Shown here in pieces: positions 56,261 to 64,000 of a stretch of 64,000 nucleotides of DNA. The notes under the pieces were generated by a model. The model had not been told where the DNA came from. It searched no databases and saw only the letters and a program-made list of their open reading frames with translations. Both the position numbers and the translations under genes were made by a program. Location: the NCBI GenBank assembly GCA_032718475.1, contig JAUCBJ010001520.1, forward strand, positions 32,703 to 96,702, written 5' to 3'. This DNA is from Nemertoderma westbladi (Eukaryota; Xenacoelomorpha; Nemertodermatida; Nemertodermatidae). Every line of letters starts with the position of its first letter. The first letter of the stretch is position 1.

Positions 56261-57590
56261 AATAACTAATATAACAATGTCTGTCCATGTTGTTATATTA
56301 CACAACTCTTCGATATGTTTGATGTTGAGGAATAAACCTTCCCAATGAAATCACCACATTATAAAACCTCAGTAACTGTATGGCCAATTTACCACTTTTG
56401 AAAAAAGTGTTCCTTGAACTTTTGGTGCTCTTCTACTATCTATTGATAAAAAAATGAAAATGTTGCTTCTAATCTTGCTTTCGATTACTAATAATGAATT
56501 CAACAAACCAAAAAAGCATAGTACTATAATTTAATGGTTATACCAAAGTCTTGAAGGGTGATGTATTTTGGGTAATTTTATCAATTCCGAAAGGTGCTGA
56601 TATGGTATGGGTACCAGGAATGCCTCATATCGCGAAAACTACTGGAGCTATTAAATTTGTATTTGTCTCATCTGAAAGAGGATATAATTTTAGTTAAGGA
56701 CAAGTACTTTCGACGCGCTAGACGTATTGTTTCAGAGGTTTTTATCTCAGATAAATAACTGGCCCACTAAATTTAGGGGCGTTGCAGCAGCTTGGCGGGT
56801 CGTATCTATAGTACTGTAGGTCATGTTTATTACTTGGGAAAAAAGTATAATTTTTATTGTTAAATTTCTGGATTACTTAACGCTTGTCTATGGACGAACC
56901 GTAAGTAATCCACCTATTTATTTATCGCTCACACGGTACTAGTATAGCCCGTGTCACCATCATTAAGCTTTTTTTAATAGCTGTTTTGGACTGTTTTTGG
57001 TTATTGATTTATGTTCTGGAACTTATTGTGGACTCATTACCCGTTAAGGTTTTGTGGTAGCTACTGTTTTTGATGGTATGTAGCTAGTGTTTTATACAGT
57101 AGCTACATTTTTTTTTAATAAATAAAAATCGTATTTTTTTTTAAATTAATGTCATTTGCGATTGTGGACTGATTACATGATAATTTTTTGTGGTAGCTAG
57201 TGTTTTTGATGTTAGCTTGTGTTTTGTTGAAATCACGTTATATTTTATTTTCTTGTTAAATTTTTGTTGTAGGTAGTGTTTTTATTAATAAAAATATTTA
57301 TAAAAATATAAAAATGTTAAATTAAATATAATGTAATTTCAACAACATTTTTTACAATAGCTATAATGAAAAAAACACTTACTTTTATAATTCATAAATT
57401 TTTGTTCTAGAACATGTTTGCTGGTTTATAAAAAAAATCCGGAACTTTTTTCTGTAACCTTTTTAAGAGGTCTAGAACATAGTTTTAGATATTTGGTATA
57501 TAGTTACGAAAATGTTCTTGAATCGTGAACAAAACATACAAATATAAGAAATGGCCAATATTATCTATTATACATCTTGTTATGTAATCG
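56261..57590. other. AT-rich DNA with words of the foldback interior
   Basis: No gene. 57000-57480 carries GTAGCTAGTGTTTT, GGTAGCTAGTGTTTTTGATG and TTGTTCTAGAACATG, which also occur inside the foldback element at 54257-54900. Probably decayed relatives without the terminal arrays. Confidence 0.45.
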
Positions 57591-57605
57591 AGATATTCAA
57601 CAATA

Positions 57606-57758
57606 AAACAACATATTATATTGTGTAGGCCCTATAATGTACCTTTATCTCACTTCGGTTCCTTGTTTCAATATTTCACTCACTCGCTTCGCTCGTTCGT
57701 GTAAATATTAGCACTCGGGACAGGCATGAGATAAAGTACTACATTATACACAATATAA
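57606..57758. mobile_element. MITE-like inverted repeat
   Basis: TATTATATTGTGTA...ATAATGTA...CTTTATCTCA on the left is the near-complement of TGAGATAAAG...ACATTATACACAATATAATA on the right. About 80 bases separate them, including CACTCGCTTCGCTCG. There is no coding potential. Confidence 0.6.
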
Positions 57759-58613
57759 TAAATAGTTATTTCATAATTTTCGAGGTATTTTATTTACCGA
57801 GCGCCAGCGTGGTTATTAAAGTGTCGAGATAATTGAAAAAATATGTTCTACTTTTTTCCCATTTAATTCGTAATTTATTCTTAAATAATTAGTACTTTTT
57901 GTTGTTTAATTCTTTAAAAATAGATAGACAGAAATAGTGTTCAAAATAAATTGCACTGTAATATTTTACTATATTGCTTCCAATATTCCAATATTGCTCC
58001 TTATCAAGTGTTTTATAGCGCTTATTTCTGTCTTATAACCTGAACATATACTAATTCGTTTATTGTTTTGGTTAGACTCGGCCCTTCTGTAACCTGTGTT
58101 TTTGATGAAAACCTGGTATTCTTCACAAGGGGGTAACTGCAAAGTGAAATATAACGGAAGAAAGTCTGGTATTCTTCACATGGGCCCAGCCCAATATTGG
58201 ATAATGAGTTCCGTTTTGGAGTACACCGCGCAGACACTAAATTTGCAATATCTTTTGAGTGTGAGCATGGATATTGCTCATATTGCGTGCTAATCTTCTC
58301 TAATTCGATGCTCTTTCAAAACGTGATAAAATTTAAGAAATGCCACCAAATATATTTTAATTAAATTTTTAGCCGGTAAAAAGTAAAATCCATTGGGTTA
58401 CTTTAATTGGGTTACTTTTTCCTAGAGAAAAAGTACTCCCGATTTTGGAGTATATTCGAGCGAAAAAGTATCAATTATTTCAGAATATTTTTAAAATTTG
58501 GGAATTAATATTATGACAATAATATGCATTTCCGTTTCTGACAATTTATTTGTTCGTGTGAATAAATAAGTCAGCTGGTTTATGTAGTAGATTGCAATAT
58601 AATTAATAATGGT

Positions 58614-59024
58614 TTAAATATTGTCGACAAGCAGGGAGTTATTATTATTTGAACTTGGTGGGTTACTCGCGGTAGGGTTCTCGGTTTGTGGGGTTTTTAC
58701 CGCACTTTTGTGTTGATCCGAGCCACTGGATGTAAAAACATTGTGAGTTGTTTCTTTGGTTTGACCACCAATCTGACTGCGAACAACTTTTAAACTTTTC
58801 CTAGCTGCTGTTTTAGATGTATTTTTTGAATCCAGAGTGTGGCTGGAAATACATTTATCGTTGGACAAACCAGGCTTTGACTGTGCCGTGCCAACGGAAA
58901 GTATTTTATTAGGCGCGGTCTTCTGCTGTTGTATATCATTGACTTTTACAGACTGATTAACCATTAACGATTGCGGTCTGTTGAAATCCTTCTTTTCTTT
59001 TCCGATTGACTTTGCTGTAGGCAT
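58614..59024 (-). CDS. possible Ser/Asn-rich ORF (136 aa)
   Basis: Starts MPTAKSIGKEKKDFNRPQSL. It is rich in Ser, Asn, Thr, Lys and Gln, with an NNNN run near the C-terminus and no domain, so it is probably disordered. A minus-strand AATAAA (58545-58550) lies about 65 bases past the stop. It sits in the same orientation downstream of the CK1-like kinase, separated by a family B LINE fragment. It might be an independent small gene, an exon, or a displaced kinase-tail remnant. Lack of homology keeps confidence low. Confidence 0.35.
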   Translation of the reverse strand: MPTAKSIGKEKKDFNRPQSLMVNQSVKVNDIQQQKTAPNKILSVGTAQSKPGLSNDKCISSHTLDSKNTSKTAARKSLKVVRSQIGGQTKETTHNVFTSSGSDQHKSAVKTPQTENPTASNPPSSNNNNSLLVDNI

Positions 59025-59157
59025 TAATATGGTGGCTGCTCAACACTTTCACAACACCATAGAGGGTAATGTGCTTTCCAATTTTACCTCCAGTCAATTA
59101 TTTTATTTAGATGAACTAGGCTTAAATATAAGTTGATAGTAATGTTGTTTTTTAATT

Positions 59158-59462
59158 CAAGCTTGACACTTGAACGGAACCGTCCCCTTTTTGCAGGACA
59201 TTCATTGCTTTCGCCGTGAGGACACTTTGGTCGCTTTGGCAGCCTCATGGAGTGAATAGCATGGGGACAGCCCATGACTTTCTTGAGATGCATCTTAAGG
59301 ACACTGGCTTTGAAGATGCGGATGATCTAGCAATTGTGATGGGTGATAGGAAGTTGTGGCGGTGCAATTTTGTCGATAAGCCGGCACAGCATTCTTAATA
59401 TATATGTAATATATATATATAATGCAACTGCAATGCAGCATATGCCTATCGTAGTAATAGTA
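59158..59462 (+). mobile_element. family B LINE 3' end
   Basis: Matches 14030-14320: LTLERNRPLFAGH, then GQPMTFLEMHLKDTGFEDAD, GDRKLWRCNFVDKPAQHS, stop, the GCAACTGCAATGCAGCAT segment and a TAGTAATAGTAGTAG tail. A 5'-truncated insertion between the kinase and the Ser/Asn-rich ORF. Confidence 0.85.
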
Positions 59463-59619
59463 GTAGCCTAGACAACATACGGCCGGTTCTACAGCAATCC
59501 TATCTTACTGTCGGTCACACAAAATATTTGATTTTTCAAAAAAAAGGTTGGAAAGCCTTGCAAAGCATTTGTATTAGAAATCTGATATTTTAATTATAAT
59601 TTAGGTTTGGTTCAGCCTA

Positions 59620-59690
59620 GCATAGTCGGTATTAACGGCCAGGTGGGTTCGAACTGGTGACCTCCAGGTTGGAAGACTATTATTCTTAGA
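59620..59690 (-). mobile_element. tRNA-derived SINE fragment (B-box region)
   Basis: The minus strand reads CTTCCAACCTGGAGGTCACC then AGTTCGAACCCACC, which looks like the anticodon arm to T arm of a tRNA. The 5' half with the A box is gone. Followed by CTGGCCGTTAATACCGACTA, unlike a tRNA acceptor stem. Not a functional tRNA. Confidence 0.5.
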
Positions 59691-59700
59691 TTGGAAGTTA

Positions 59701-59706
59701 TTTATT
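59701..59706 (-). promoter_or_regulatory. candidate polyadenylation signal of the CK1-like gene
   Basis: AATAAA on the minus strand, about 33 bases after the stop codon of the kinase, a normal distance for a compact 3' UTR. Confidence 0.5.
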
Positions 59707-59738
59707 TTAGACTCTAGTAAGTGTGTGCAGACGCCTTA

Positions 59739-61127
59739 TTAATGCCGACCAGGATTATCATCCTTTGTGTGATCTGGCCTATCAGATTGAGTAGCGTTAT
59801 TTTTTAAACAGACAGAAATATGTGAACTGATTTTGTCGCTTTTTTCGTCTTGGCATCCAAGTACAATAGTATCATTTTTATTTTCATTATCCTTTTTACC
59901 TCTAACTTCACAATCAAGTCCAATATAATCGTCAATACTCTTCTTTTCCTTAGCAGAATTAGAATTTTGGGCTTTGGATGATGGCTGCATGACATTAGGA
60001 GGTGCAGGTGACTCATATATATTTCGCATACTTGGTAATACTGTATGTTTACCTATATCAGAGAGAGACATATTGAGGCAGGCTGGAGACGATGGGGAGG
60101 GTATAGGGGTTACAACACCAGTCCAATCAAAGACCCAATCAATGGCTTGCTCCTTATTATTGCATAGCCTAACAAAAAGATTCTTTAGATAATCATAGTC
60201 TGGGTCCGCATCAAACTTCAATTGCCTCACGTAAGTCATGTAATCTTCATATTCGTGTGGTAACTGTTCGCAGAGTTTATTTATAGGTGTCTGTTTTTTT
60301 ATTTCTCCTATTTTTTGGTATCTCGCTTTAATGTCGTCAATTGCGAGACCTTGCCACGGCAGTTTCCCCTTCACAAAATAAAGCAGCATAAACCCGAGAG
60401 CTTCTAAGTCGTCACGACGACTTTGTTCGTATTTTAGATGCGTGTTGAGACTCATATAACGAGCTGTGCCTGTTAGCGATTTCCGATCTCGAAAAGGAAT
60501 ATGTTTCTTGGTAACGGCGTCAATATATTCCTTAGCCAAACCGAAATCAATAATGTGTAAAATATGAGAGGTGTCTCTTCGGTAACCAATTACGAAATTC
60601 TCTGGTTTTATATCGCGATATACGATTCGACATTTGTGTACATATTGCAACCTATCAAGCAATTGAATTGCAATTAAATTGACTGTCTTTAAACTGAATT
60701 TCCTATGCCGGTGGTCAAACAAGTCCTCTATATTGGGTCCCAAGAGGTCCACTACCAAAGCGGTAAACTTTTTATGGTCGGGTCCACCCGGCGACCCACA
60801 CTTCCCTCCAGATTCGCATTTTTGGCAACCACCGCATTCACCGAGGAAATGAGCTTTCGGAATACCAATTACTCGACTACCATCCTCATTTTCCAAAAGT
60901 TTATAAAACCTGTGCTCCAGATGCAGTTGGGGTATTCTTGCATCTAGTGGCTCGAGTTTCGCCGCAAAATCTTTCCTCTGGGTTTTATGTTTGACTTTGC
61001 GAACTTCCCCAAAATTTCCACTGCCAAGTTTTTCCCCAACGTCATACAAATTACCGATAGTGAGTTTAAATGAACGCGTGTAAGACGGTTTTTCAGGTGT
61101 TGGCTTTGTATCTGTTACTTTTCCCAT
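59739..61127 (-). CDS. casein kinase 1 gamma-like Ser/Thr kinase, intronless (462 aa)
   Basis: The kinase domain spans about residues 28-318. Gly loop GSGNFGEV (35-42), catalytic Lys57 in AAKLEP, YRDIKPEN (170-177, Asp172), DFG (194-196), and the CK1 signature LTGTARYMSLNTH (218-230) with EQSRRDDLEALG (234-245) and LPWQG (256-260). LEPLDARIPQLHLEHRFYK, HIIDFGLAKEYID and PDYDYLKNLF are closest to CK1 gamma. All catalytic residues are kept, so activity is likely. Odd points: no introns, an insert at about 98-118 with CxxCxxCx5C (Cys98, 101, 104, 110), and a Ser/Lys-rich tail without the Cys-rich membrane-anchoring end usual for CK1 gamma. Probably a retrogene or divergent paralogue. CK1 gamma normally acts at the plasma membrane in Wnt and trafficking signalling; that role is not shown here. 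Confidence 0.93.
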   Translation of the reverse strand: MGKVTDTKPTPEKPSYTRSFKLTIGNLYDVGEKLGSGNFGEVRKVKHKTQRKDFAAKLEPLDARIPQLHLEHRFYKLLENEDGSRVIGIPKAHFLGECGGCQKCESGGKCGSPGGPDHKKFTALVVDLLGPNIEDLFDHRHRKFSLKTVNLIAIQLLDRLQYVHKCRIVYRDIKPENFVIGYRRDTSHILHIIDFGLAKEYIDAVTKKHIPFRDRKSLTGTARYMSLNTHLKYEQSRRDDLEALGFMLLYFVKGKLPWQGLAIDDIKARYQKIGEIKKQTPINKLCEQLPHEYEDYMTYVRQLKFDADPDYDYLKNLFVRLCNNKEQAIDWVFDWTGVVTPIPSPSSPACLNMSLSDIGKHTVLPSMRNIYESPAPPNVMQPSSKAQNSNSAKEKKSIDDYIGLDCEVRGKKDNENKNDTIVLGCQDEKSDKISSHISVCLKNNATQSDRPDHTKDDNPGRH

Positions 61128-61970
61128 TCCCAGTGAATAATTACAGATTTACTTACGAAAGCTTCCTTCCAACATATAGTTAGAACAAAAGTAGAAATAA
61201 AAATAGCAAAAATAAAAAGTGTCAACCTTAATTAAAGTTGTTTTTAAACATTAAACCTTAAGATTGAAACTTAAAAAGTAAACGGTCCGCGGTGCTTTAA
61301 AAAGTAGCTAGTGTTTTTTATCGTAGCTATATAACATTTTATTTTAAATAATTATTGTTTTTTTATGCGAAAAGTAGCAATGATTTATTTAGCGACTAAT
61401 AATTTTTAATTATGTTTTGAAATTAATTATTAACAGCTGGACATTAACGATGCCCGCTTTCAAGCGCAGTTAGGAAATACAAAAACAGTGCCCGCATATA
61501 GTATAAGGGGGGGCATTATTATATCGAAATATTGAAAATAAGGGCACATAAATAATGTTTTGTTTTTCTAACATGTAAAAATATTACTAGCCATTTAATA
61601 ATATTATATGTTCTAGAACCTGAAATTGGTATATTTCAGGTCTTTTAAAATAATATTTTTGTGATTCTAGGTGTACCTATTATATCAAGAAAATAATTTG
61701 TATAAAACACTATTAGCTACCAAAACAAATTGATTAAAACAACGTAGGGCAAGATAGGGATCCGTTCCAAAATACTAAAACTAAATTAGCAACCTTATGT
61801 GTTTAAAAAAAGCGTGGAATGTTTCCCATGCCGCAGAGGTACCGGCTCCAAATGTATTGTGGGGCGAGTCAGAACTAAGAGCCGTCAGCGAACTATTATA
61901 ATTATACAATGGCCGTTTTCCAAAAAGTCTGTCTGTGTGTTTCAGTGTGTGTCTCGGAAGCCAATATCAG
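61128..61970. other. 5' flank of kinase and dispersed repeat words
   Basis: No gene. AGTAGCTAGTGTTTTTTATC (61308) and ATATGTTCTAGAACCTG (61607) recall the foldback-element interior. 61858-61965 is an inverted-orientation relative of 16938-17057. Confidence 0.45.
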
Positions 61971-61973
61971 ATT

Positions 61974-63448
61974 ATCGAGTTCCGGCTGAGATTGAGGGGT
62001 TTATACACAAGCGCGGGAAAATCTTAGTTTAAACGCTCTGATTTACTGTACCACTTACTGTTCCACTTTGTCGCTGTTCCACTTTGTCGCTAGGCAACTC
62101 TAACAACATTCACTAACTAACAGCATACAGTTTACTATTGTTTGATGTAGGCTAATTTTAGTTATAAAGATTAAGATATTTATATTATTAGTTTGACACA
62201 ACAATGTAATGCTCATTGTTTAAGATTATTTTTATTCGTTTGTAGCGACACTGTAGGGGTTGTCTTCCTATTATTATCGGCCTTCTGTATTCACGAATGT
62301 TATTAGGGCTACATAAAAATGTTTTGGACCTTATTCTTTCTTTAATAATGGTAATAAACCATCTCCACAGTTTTTTTAAACCTGAAATTTCACATCGGAT
62401 TTGAACGCATTTATGATAATCACAGTGTATTCCGATTATGTTCTAGAACACGGTGGTGATGGATAGCTATACCTATGTTTGTTTATAGCAACATATTAGC
62501 TATATTAAAATTAAACCCACACACAACCAATGAATGCGGATATATTTATATATTGAAACAATAGTAAAAATAAATAGGAAATTGAAAGAAAATATAAGGT
62601 CCAACTTTATCTATCAACTTTATCAATCAGCTGTGTTTGCAGTTTCGCACACTGAGAGCAACACAAACATGGCGAAATATCACCGTTCAATAAGAACGTG
62701 TTTTGTTCCCAATTGCATGAACTCAAGTAGAACAAATCCAGGTAAACTATTTTTTCAAGTTCTTTTTCAATGTTGTGTTGCTGTGTGCGAACACAGGTGA
62801 GTTCAATAAATTTGGACCATTATTCTCTTTCAATTTCCTATTTATTTTTACTCTCATTTCGTGCTCATGGTGTTTCAATATTTTTAAATATATCCGCATT
62901 CGTTGGTTATGTGTGGGTTTAATATGGCTAAATATGTTGCTATAAATAAACAAACATAGTACATACTGTATGTGTATCGCTATCAATCGTGTTCTAGAAC
63001 ATAATCGCAATACACTGTGATATTATCATAAATGCGTTTAAATCCGATGTGAAATTTCAGGATTAAAAAAACTGTGGAGATGGTTTAAAGCATTTTTACA
63101 GAAAGAATAAGGTCCAAAACTTGTAGCCCTAATAACATTCGTGAATACAGTAGGTAGGCCTATAATACAAGGAAGACAACCCCTACAGTGTCGCTACAAA
63201 CGAATAAAAATAATCTTAAACAATGAACATTACATTTGTGTCTAACTAATAATATAAATATCTTAATTTTTATAACTAAAATTACACCTACATCAAACAA
63301 TAGTAAACTGTATGCTGTTAGCTAGTGAATGTTGTTAGCGTTGCCTAGCGACAAAGTGGAACAGTAAGTGGTACAGTAAATCAGAGCGTTTAAACTAAGA
63401 TTTTCCCGCGCTCGTGTATAAACCCCTCAATCTCAGCCGGAACTCGAT
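61974..63448. mobile_element. large inverted repeat with THAP-encoding centre
   Basis: Arms 61974-62605 and about 62815-63448 are reverse complements with moderate divergence. The outer ends read ATCGAGTTCCGGCTGAGATT. Shared words include GTTTAAACGCTCTGATTTAC, AGCGACACTGTAGGGGTTGT and TATGTTCTAGAACACG. The spacer of about 200 bp carries a THAP zinc-finger start. This could be a P-like or other THAP-transposase element with very long inverted repeats, or an inverted duplication around a host THAP exon. No clear target duplication was found. Confidence 0.7.
62669..62800 (+). pseudogene. THAP-type zinc finger fragment
   Basis: ATG at 62669 begins MAKYHRSIRTCFVPNCMNSS, followed by RTNPGKLFFQV. 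The C-x2/4-C start, the PxKLFFxV stretch and a short N-terminus fit the THAP C2CH DNA-binding domain found in P-element transposases and THAP host proteins. After FFQV the sequence no longer matches (the expected Pro is Leu) and the frame ends at about 62800. The remaining Cys-His and AVPTIF part is missing. A splice donor could lie at CCAG/GTAAAC, but the FFQV match argues the exon continues. Confidence 0.55.
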
Positions 63449-64000
63449 GAATTTAAAAACTGTTTTCAGATTCGTGATCAGCACACCTTTTTCATTTTAT
63501 GGATGTGTTTATAGAAAATTTTTTTTGAGTCACCAACCCTATTTTGTTCCAGACAAACTTTACTTTTAACTATTAATTGATTAAAGTAGGCTACCTCTAC
63601 ATGGTTTCTTATTTAGTTTCCAGAACAACGAAATTTGTCACTCATTATATCATTTTTATTAGAATGTTATCTCAGGTTAATGGAGGTATCTATTTTCCAG
63701 CGAATCACCATCCAAAAAAACCAATGTTCGCTAAAATTATCTCTTTGGCATTTATGGCAACAACTATTGCGCTTAGTTTAGACAAAGCAAGACAGCAAGA
63801 TACATGCTTTTAACCGATTTAGTTAACAGCCAACAATGAATCTTCAAATGAGGGGAGATTTTCGGCTCAATCAAAATTAATCCCTCTCCAGGGGATAATC
63901 GATGCAAATAACAGGTGATTACTCTCAAAAATTATTGCATTTGGATTGGTAATATTTGATGAAATTGAAAGCTATCTAATGCAGATTATATTTCAAAAAC
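63449..64000. other. right edge, no firm gene
   Basis: A 78-codon plus frame (63577-63813) has a hydrophobic stretch (AKIISLAFMATTIALSL) near its end but no recognised family. It may be chance or an exon of a gene beyond the window. Confidence 0.3.

Noticed and set aside
59620-59690. Functional tRNA gene with GGTTCGAAC-like T arm
   Set aside because: Only the 3' half looks like a tRNA; no D arm or acceptor stem.
62534-62668. N-terminal extension of the THAP fragment
   Set aside because: The upstream codons lie in the inverted-repeat arm and are not THAP-like; the ATG at 62669 fits the family start.

Overview
This is a repeat-rich, AT-rich stretch of an animal nuclear genome, not a bacterial one. 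Genes are split by GT-AG introns, and long non-coding stretches hold several clades of non-LTR retrotransposons, foldback and terminal-inverted-repeat DNA elements, a tRNA-derived SINE and homogeneous minisatellites. The recognisable host genes (CAP/SCP secreted protein, membrane fibrinogen-related protein, casein kinase 1 gamma-like kinase) fit an invertebrate metazoan. A marine invertebrate such as a tunicate or another deuterostome is possible, but the sequence does not settle the phylum.

Layout. 1-6.0 kb and 18.85-26.4 kb are two near-identical copies of one segment. Each carries a four-exon, minus-strand CAP gene with an old CR1-like LINE in its second intron. Between them (6-18.8 kb) lie an older tandem duplication of the CAP upstream region, a decayed LINE broken up by 42-bp tandem repeats, a nearly full-length CR1/Rex-like LINE (about 9.6-15.9 kb) with a second LINE nested in its ORF2 (12.54-14.32 kb), and an AT-rich region with an array of TTCTAGAA palindromes. 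26.4-28.2 kb holds more LINE fragments, 28.7-30.05 kb an 18-bp satellite, and 30.27-31.71 kb a non-autonomous element with piggyBac-type ends. 32-35.6 kb holds three more LINE remnants. 35.9-42 kb is mostly anonymous, with a piggyBac relic, a long G tract and a hairpin. 42.06-43.67 kb is a very uniform 41-bp satellite and 44.5-45.2 kb a 25-bp minisatellite with higher-order structure.

The right third carries the other host genes: an intronless type II membrane fibrinogen-related gene (46.7-47.7 kb, minus) and an intronless CK1 gamma-like kinase (59.7-61.1 kb, minus), with a possible Ser/Asn-rich ORF beside it (58.6-59.0 kb, minus). Around them are a second complete piggyBac-type element (50.4-51.6 kb), a foldback transposon built from 15-bp repeats with a 9-bp target duplication (54.0-55.2 kb), and a 1.47-kb inverted repeat whose centre encodes a THAP zinc-finger fragment (62.0-63.4 kb).

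No pathway links these genes. CAP and fibrinogen-related proteins are common in innate recognition or secreted/mucosal functions of invertebrates, and the kinase is probably a retrogene or divergent paralogue. The most notable structures are the foldback element with its interior sequence family, the piggyBac-type foldbacks, the THAP-centred inverted repeat, the two CAP copies with changes concentrated in exon 1, and a four-cysteine insert in the kinase N-lobe.
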